This document shows, piece after piece, positions 60,260 through 64,000 of a DNA stretch of 64,000 nt. Positions within the stretch are counted from its first letter, which is position 1. Each line of letters opens with the position of its first letter. Position numbers and translations under genes: made by a program. Source of the DNA: Mangrovimonas spongiae (lineage in GTDB: Bacteria > Bacteroidota > Bacteroidia > Flavobacteriales > Flavobacteriaceae); the NCBI RefSeq assembly GCF_003944795.1, contig NZ_RWBG01000003.1, positions 337,467 to 401,466 on the forward strand, written 5' to 3'. Under the pieces are notes generated by a model. That model searched no databases. It worked only from the letters and a program-made list of their open reading frames with translations, and was not told where the DNA came from.

Positions 60260-60334
60260 TATGAAGCCCAACTACAATGAACCTAAAATTTACACTGGTG
60301 GTGTAGATACAACTCGCTGGTCAAAAGTCACTTA
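60260..60334 (+). pseudogene. Relic of a second tyrosine integrase (N-terminal piece)
   Basis: A 24-codon frame from ATG 60260 to a stop at 60332-60334 reads MKPNYNEPKIYTGGVDTTRW and SKVT. The pattern EPKIYTGGVD(x)(x)RWSK is that of the N-terminus of flavobacterial integrases at tRNA genes, and PKIYT is shared with the island's own integrase. It sits just past the tRNA terminator, where an integrase would start. So an older element was once integrated here and its integrase is lost. Confidence 0.6.
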
Positions 60335-60402
60335 AAAGAGAAAATGTATTATGATGAAATAGGTGACTCTTTTTGATTTAGAATTATTCCGCAACGAAAC
60401 CA

Positions 60403-60460
60403 AAGATAGCAAATTGCAATGAATTCCGATTAGGAATTCAGCCGCAATGAGCTATACACG
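60403..60460. repeat. Cassette-type repeat A1 (right half), cut by IS110
   Basis: These 58 bases match exactly 63874-63931 in repeat A2. They contain the arm AGC..ATTGC..GAATTCC / GGAATTC..GCAAT..GCT and end at the IS110 left junction. The right border continues after the IS at about 61665 with TTGTTACCTAC. The left half of A1 is diverged or lost. Confidence 0.75.
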
Positions 60461-60504
60461 TCTTAAGTTTACAATCCATTAAATTTAGAGTATAAATCAG
60501 AAAG

Positions 60505-60650
60505 AACAAAAGAGAGAAATAAGGTTAGTATACACGGTGAAGCCTTGACTTCGACAACAATGATAACCCTCTCTCTTTTTCTACTAAGATTTCGTTCAGT
60601 TCTGTGAGACTTAGATCTCGATTTTAAGTTGTTGAAACGTTAGTAGCGAG
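60505..60650 (+). ncRNA. Candidate bridge RNA of the IS110 element
   Basis: Two stem-loops lie in the left end. Stem 1: AAAAGAGAG then GGTTA (60523-60527) pair with TAACC (60564-60568) and CTCTCTTTT. Its loop has TATACACG at 60529-60536, identical to the 8 bases just left of the insertion, and AACAA at 60556-60560, complementary to TTGTT just right of it. Stem 2: CTACTAA (60581-60587) / TTAGTAG (60640-60646). Its loop has TCAGTTCT at 60596-60603, identical to the IS right end 61657-61664, and TTAAG complementary to CTTAA at the left end. This is the target-loop and donor-loop logic known for IS110 bridge RNAs. Confidence 0.7.
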
Positions 60651-60672
60651 TTCTTTCCAAATTTCAATTCTT

Positions 60673-61638
60673 ATGAATAAATATAAAGAAATTTATGGAA
60701 TAGACATAAGCAAGGATGTCTTTGATGTTTATGTCCCAGAAACAGGCTTTAGCCAGTTTAAAAATGATTATCAGGGTTTTAAAAAGTTTTTAAAACAAAT
60801 AAGTAAAGGGTCTTTGGTAGTTATGGAGGCAACAGGTTATTATCATTATCGTTTAGCTCAGTTCCTACACGCTCAAGGGATATTGGTATCGGTAGTAAAT
60901 CCCTTATCTGTAAAGCGTTTTATACAGATGAAATTGGCTAAGGTAAAGACCGATAAGAGTGATGCCAAAGCAATTAGCGAATATGGGCAGATGAACGAGG
61001 TTCCTTTGTACAATGCTCTAACAGAGGTTCAAGCTGAATGTTTACAGTTGTTTAGACTATTGGATAGTTACATGAAACACCGTACAGCAACCAAGAATAA
61101 GCTAAAAGGAGAGGAAGCCTTGGGTATACCATCGAGGTTTGTGTACCAATCTTTAAAGCGAAATTTAAGACATTTGAACAAAGAAGTTGAGTCTTTAGAA
61201 TCAAGATTGTTGGCTTTGGTAAAACAGGAGCAGCAATCCCAATTGACCTTGCTGAAAAGTATCCCAGGTATGGGTGTTAAAACAGCTTTGTTCTTAATTG
61301 TAGTTTCCGATGGGTTTTCAAAATTTGAGACTGCTAGTCAATTATGCAGTTATGTCGGTGTAACACCAACAATTCGAGAATCTGGTAGCAGTGTTAGAGG
61401 AAGAAGTAGAATAAGTAAGGTTGGTAATAAAAAGCTCAGGAACTTATTGTTTTTATGTGCCTTTTCAGCCTGCAAGCACAATAAAGCCTGTAGGGAATTA
61501 TATGAAAGGATCGTGGCTAAGGGAAAAAGCAAAAAACTGGCTTTGATTGCAGTATCGAATAAACTATTGAAACAGGCATTTGCAATAGTAAAAAGTGGAT
61601 TGCCCTATGATGAAAACTTTGTTTCTAAATTAGCTTAA
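60673..61638 (+). CDS. IS110-family transposase (DEDD)
   Basis: A 321-residue recombinase. The N-terminal RuvC-like DEDD domain has YGIDISKDVFDVYV, VVMEATGYYHYRLA and KTDKSDAKAISEYG. The C-terminal IS116/IS110 domain has LLKSIPGMGVKTALFLIV, YVGVTPTIRESGSSVRGRSR and KVGNKKLRNLLFLCA; the conserved Ser lies in the GSSVRGRSR region. It is guided by the RNA from the left end in well-studied members. Confidence 0.93.
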   Translation: MNKYKEIYGIDISKDVFDVYVPETGFSQFKNDYQGFKKFLKQISKGSLVVMEATGYYHYRLAQFLHAQGILVSVVNPLSVKRFIQMKLAKVKTDKSDAKAISEYGQMNEVPLYNALTEVQAECLQLFRLLDSYMKHRTATKNKLKGEEALGIPSRFVYQSLKRNLRHLNKEVESLESRLLALVKQEQQSQLTLLKSIPGMGVKTALFLIVVSDGFSKFETASQLCSYVGVTPTIRESGSSVRGRSRISKVGNKKLRNLLFLCAFSACKHNKACRELYERIVAKGKSKKLALIAVSNKLLKQAFAIVKSGLPYDENFVSKLA

Positions 61639-61677
61639 AATTGCTTGTTTTTTAACTCAGTTCTTTGTTACCTACAG

Positions 61678-62343
61678 TTATTTTTTTCCGAACTTCACTA
61701 ATTCGGGTTTTATTATTATTAATTCTTTTTTTCTCGGAAATTTTCCGTGTTCAAAAGTCAGTTCAACACTATTTTCATTTTTCTCGAGCGATTTTAAGTC
61801 AACACCATAAAAGTCCGAAATCACGAATGTTTTATTTTTATAACCTAATTCAGTTGGTTGAATTAAAATATGAATATCTGTTTTTGAATTTTCGGTTTCG
61901 AGAGGTAAACTTTGTCCATTGTAAAAGGTCATTACTCTCACAAAAAAGTCATTTCCATATTCCGATTTAACTTGGTCAAAATCACGCAATATTGATTCAA
62001 ATTCCGATTCAGACGTTTGAGTGATTTCAGATGTGTGCTTATAAACGAAAAAATTGTCTGAAATGTCTAAAGTGTCTTTAAAATCCTTTTTGTCAATTAA
62101 TTTCCGTTCTCCACTTTTTAATTTTTCCGTAACATTTATTTCAGAGTCCGAAGTTTCCACGAAACGATAATAATCAGAAGTTTGTTTGCTCTCTAGATTC
62201 TCAATTTGTGTCTGTAAATCCGAAATCTGCTTTTCTTTTTCGGTCAGTTTTTCAGTCAGCTTTTCCAATTCCGATGAAGTTTGTTTTGAATTACAACTTG
62301 CAATTAAAATCAATGTTAAAATCAGTAACGGAATGTTTTTCAT
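61678..62343 (-). CDS. Hypothetical lipoprotein (cassette unit 1)
   Basis: A 221-residue lipoprotein with signal LLILTLILIASCNSK (lipobox ASC). A coiled coil follows (ELEKLTEKLTEKEKQISDLQ). The rest is mixed alpha/beta with no recognised domain. It fills a unit of about 0.7 kb whose two ends are complementary (GTTACCTACA at 61667 onward, TGTAGGTAAC at 62347-62356). The start is 5 bp from the repeat. Confidence 0.75.
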   Translation of the reverse strand: MKNIPLLILTLILIASCNSKQTSSELEKLTEKLTEKEKQISDLQTQIENLESKQTSDYYRFVETSDSEINVTEKLKSGERKLIDKKDFKDTLDISDNFFVYKHTSEITQTSESEFESILRDFDQVKSEYGNDFFVRVMTFYNGQSLPLETENSKTDIHILIQPTELGYKNKTFVISDFYGVDLKSLEKNENSVELTFEHGKFPRKKELIIIKPELVKFGKK

Positions 62344-62347
62344 AATT

Positions 62348-62484
62348 GTAGGTAACGGTCTCGTATAACCGTCAGTTACGGGATTAAAGTTAATAATTTT
62401 CGGTTAAGCACAGACGTTAGCAATTCCGAGTGGATTCGGACGTAGTCGAATCCGCCGTAATTGCGGTTATACATTGTTACCTGC
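62348..62484. repeat. Cassette-type repeat B1
   Basis: The 128 bases 62351-62478 match 63008-63135 with two differences. It folds as an outer stem GTATAACCG/CGGTTATAC, arm 1 GTCAGT..(AC)AGAC and arm 2 GCAATT..GGATTCG / CGAATCC..AATTGC. Outer bases extend into unit-specific borders (GTAGGTAAC left, GTTACCTGC right). Confidence 0.85.
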
Positions 62485-62490
62485 TGGTTT

Positions 62491-62982
62491 TTATTCAATT
62501 CGCTCTAATTTTATTTCACGATATTTTCTGTTATTCAGTTCATTTTCTTTTGCAGAAATTATTTTAAAATTCATTTCGCAGTATTTGTTTTTGAAAAGAA
62601 TAAATAATTCGTTTTCAATTTCTTGAATATAGTATTTGTAAACATTTTTGTCAGTTGTCACGTAACACGAAGATGGTTCAGTACAAGTTTGGCAATCAAT
62701 AAAATTCACTTTTTTGTTTTTCAAGAATTTTAATTCAACCGTTCGGCAGATTCCTTTTTCAGATGTTATAGCATTACTTGAGTAAATTTCAATTCGGTCA
62801 GCTTTAAAAAACAGGCTGTCTTTATTATTTGCCAGTATTTTAGGAAAGTAAGAATATCCATTTTTCCGATATTCCAATTTCGATTCCTTTATCATATTTT
62901 TTAATTCACGCTTTGTCATTTCTTGAGCAAAGCAGAAGCTAAATGAGAATAGAAATAATATGACTTGAAAGATGATTTTCAT
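62491..62982 (-). CDS. Hypothetical exported protein (cassette unit 2)
   Basis: A 163-residue protein with signal peptide ending FCFAQ. A short helical part (EMTKRELKNMIKESKLEYRK) precedes a mainly beta part with several Cys (CRTVELKFL, CQTCTEPSSCYVTTD). No domain recognised. Its unit is bounded by GTTACCTGC (62476-62484) and GCAGGTAAC (63005-63013), exact complements. It leaves only about 20 bp non-coding on each side of the gene. Confidence 0.72.
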   Translation of the reverse strand: MKIIFQVILFLFSFSFCFAQEMTKRELKNMIKESKLEYRKNGYSYFPKILANNKDSLFFKADRIEIYSSNAITSEKGICRTVELKFLKNKKVNFIDCQTCTEPSSCYVTTDKNVYKYYIQEIENELFILFKNKYCEMNFKIISAKENELNNRKYREIKLERIE

Positions 62983-63004
62983 TTGCAGAATGTCGGTTTA
63001 ACTT

Positions 63005-63143
63005 GCAGGTAACGGTCTCGTATAACCGTCAGTTACGGGATTAAAGTTAATGATTTTCGGTTAAGCACTGACGTTAGCAATTCCGAGTGGATTCGGACGT
63101 AGTCGAATCCGCCGTAATTGCGGTTATACATTGTTGGCACACG
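63005..63143. repeat. Cassette-type repeat B2
   Basis: Second copy of repeat B. Arm 1 reads GTCAGT..ACTGAC, a perfect pairing where B1 has one mismatch, so the difference between copies affects a pair. Borders are GCAGGTAAC on the left and GTTGGCACACG on the right. Confidence 0.85.
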
Positions 63144-63146
63144 TTT

Positions 63147-63788
63147 TTATTTTTCAATTAATTCTTTAAACTCTTTCAAATCTAGAGGTTGGTGTTTTAA
63201 ATATTCAATATTCCAGATTTTTGCATTTCTAATTCTTTTGTCAGGATGATAATTTCCAAGCCAATTTTCAGAACAGATTTTTTTGTCGGATTGATTTAAA
63301 GATGAAATTAGTCCTTCTTCAATTCGGTCACGTTTTACTCGGTCATATACTTTTGGAATTATAGCAAATGATAAATTCTTGTGAATATGCTCCGTAACTT
63401 TGTCCTCGTACTTTTTTTCATATTCCAAATCCACATATTTTCCGTGAATCTCTTTCTCGACTCTTGATTTAAATGGTCTATTCCAATGTTCGAGATAATT
63501 ATCTTCTGCGATATTTAAAAAGCATCTTCCAATATGTTTTCTGAAAACGCTACCTCTGTGCAATTTTGAGTTAAAGTGATTTCCTAATCGTTTAATTAAC
63601 CTATCGTTTCCATCGTGACTTCCAATTCTCACAATTCTGTCCAATCCATTATACTTTTCTCCATTTTCAAAGAGGACGTAAAGTCCATTTGAATCTGTCA
63701 ATTCTTTTAATGTTTTTCTATCATATGGAAAAGAATATCTTTTTTGATTATTAAAATACTCGTGAATATAGTCGTAAATATCTCTCAT
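63147..63788 (-). CDS. GIY-YIG-like protein (cassette unit 3)
   Basis: A 213-residue protein starting at MRDIYDYIHEYF; a longer frame from 63890 would be translated out of repeat A2 and is unlikely. Residues about 30-80 read GLYVLFENGEKYNGLDRIVR and IGSHDGNDRLIKRLGNHF, close to the GIY-YIG pattern (GIY.. YIG..  R.. H). A later Glu (EHWNRPF or KEIHG) could complete the site. So this may be a small nuclease. Its unit has complementary ends GTTGGCACAC and GTGTGCCAAC (63806-63815). Confidence 0.68.
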   Translation of the reverse strand: MRDIYDYIHEYFNNQKRYSFPYDRKTLKELTDSNGLYVLFENGEKYNGLDRIVRIGSHDGNDRLIKRLGNHFNSKLHRGSVFRKHIGRCFLNIAEDNYLEHWNRPFKSRVEKEIHGKYVDLEYEKKYEDKVTEHIHKNLSFAIIPKVYDRVKRDRIEEGLISSLNQSDKKICSENWLGNYHPDKRIRNAKIWNIEYLKHQPLDLKEFKELIEK

Positions 63789-63805
63789 TCGGTTTTTTGT
63801 CAAAT

Positions 63806-63944
63806 GTGTGCCAACGGTATTGGCTATGATTTCGTTGCGGAAAAATCCGCAGGATTCTTTCCGCTGTAAAACGAAGATAGCAAATTGCAATGAATTCCGA
63901 TTAGGAATTCAGCCGCAATGAGCTATACACGGTGTTGGCATACG
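63806..63944. repeat. Cassette-type repeat A2
   Basis: Different in sequence from repeat B but folds alike: outer border GTGTGCCAAC / GTTGGCATACG, arm 1 TTCGTT..TGCGGAAAAATCCGCA..AACGAA, arm 2 AGC..ATTGC..GAATTCC / GGAATTC..GCAAT..GCT. It includes TATACACGGTG (63924-63934), the same 11 bases as in the target loop of the IS110 RNA. Confidence 0.8.
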
Positions 63945-63950
63945 TACTTT

Positions 63951-64000
63951 TTATTCAGATAAATGCATTTTCATTTTTATTCGTTCCTCATTAGCTTTTT
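63951..64000 (-). CDS. 3' end of a further cassette gene (cut by window edge)
   Basis: A minus-strand frame runs in from the window edge and stops at 63951-63953; the last 15 residues read KANEERIKMKMHLSE. Position just after repeat A2, as for the other units, makes it likely the end of the fourth unit's gene. Confidence 0.4.
   Translation of the reverse strand, partial: KANEERIKMKMHLSE

Larger units (their letters stand above)
60461..61664 (+). mobile_element. IS110-family insertion sequence
   Basis: About 1.2 kb. Ends are set by comparison of the flanks with the related repeats: repeat A sequence stops at 60460, and the unit border resumes at 61665. A four-base TCTT occurs at both junctions, so the exact core cannot be fixed by sequence alone (a GT at 60460-60461 and 60660-60661-equivalent is another option). 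Layout is IS110-type: a long non-coding left end (about 210 bp), one transposase gene, a short right end (about 25 bp), and no inverted terminal repeats. Confidence 0.82.

Noticed and set aside
61665..63944. Canonical integron (class 1 or Vibrio type) cassette array
   Set aside because: The core sites GTTACCT and GTTGGCA do not fit GTTRRRY, and there is no intI-like gene in the window. I keep the cassette idea but not the canonical label.

Overview
The window is from a flavobacterium (phylum Bacteroidota, class Flavobacteriia). The evidence is a full gliding/type IX secretion locus (gldKLMN) plus gldB and gldC, an exosortase-F pair, a SusC-like TonB receptor, AT-rich DNA, promoters of the TTTG/TAnnTTTG type, and few Shine-Dalgarno sequences. 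Species cannot be fixed from the sequence alone.

Positions 1-38,600 are ordinary chromosome: the 3' end of dnaG, an atypical response regulator, nadE, gldB-gldC, the rod-shape operon (mreB-mreC-mreD-PBP2-rodA, minus strand), purH, a GAF-type methionine sulfoxide reductase, exosortase F, a copper-linked TonB receptor locus, groES-groEL, secG, lptE, a sigma-54 activator, miaB, topA, a degenerate arginase-fold protein, gldKLMN, an FAD oxidoreductase, an ABC-F protein and two tandem leucine-rich-repeat proteins.

Positions 38,748-60,150 are an integrative genomic island of about 21.4 kb in the 3' half of an initiator tRNA-fMet gene. A 43-bp direct repeat marks attL and attR, and a tyrosine integrase sits just inside attL. 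Matching 12-bp-period repeats near both ends look like integrase arm sites. The cargo is mostly defence: a type I restriction-modification operon (hsdR - AAA/TOPRIM-like ATPase - hsdM - hsdS) running into mcrB-mcrC, a WYL-domain regulator divergent from an RtcB-type RNA ligase with palindromes between them, and an AbiEi/AbiEii toxin-antitoxin pair with two matching palindromic operators. A thermonuclease-like secreted protein, small unknown proteins and a Fic-like gene remnant complete it.

Positions 60,151-64,000, beyond attR, look like the debris of an older element at the same tRNA. They hold a relic of a second integrase start, an IS110-family insertion sequence, and a run of compact one-gene units separated by about 138-bp repeats. 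The repeats fold as an outer stem plus two arms, and the ends of each unit are complementary to each other in a unit-specific way. This has the logic of an integron cassette array, but with non-canonical core sites and no integrase in view. The IS110 copy sits exactly in one of these repeats. The non-coding RNA predicted at its left end has loops that match both that target and the IS's own right end, so the IS appears programmed to the cassette repeat. This cassette-like array, with the IS aimed at it, is the most interesting system in the window.
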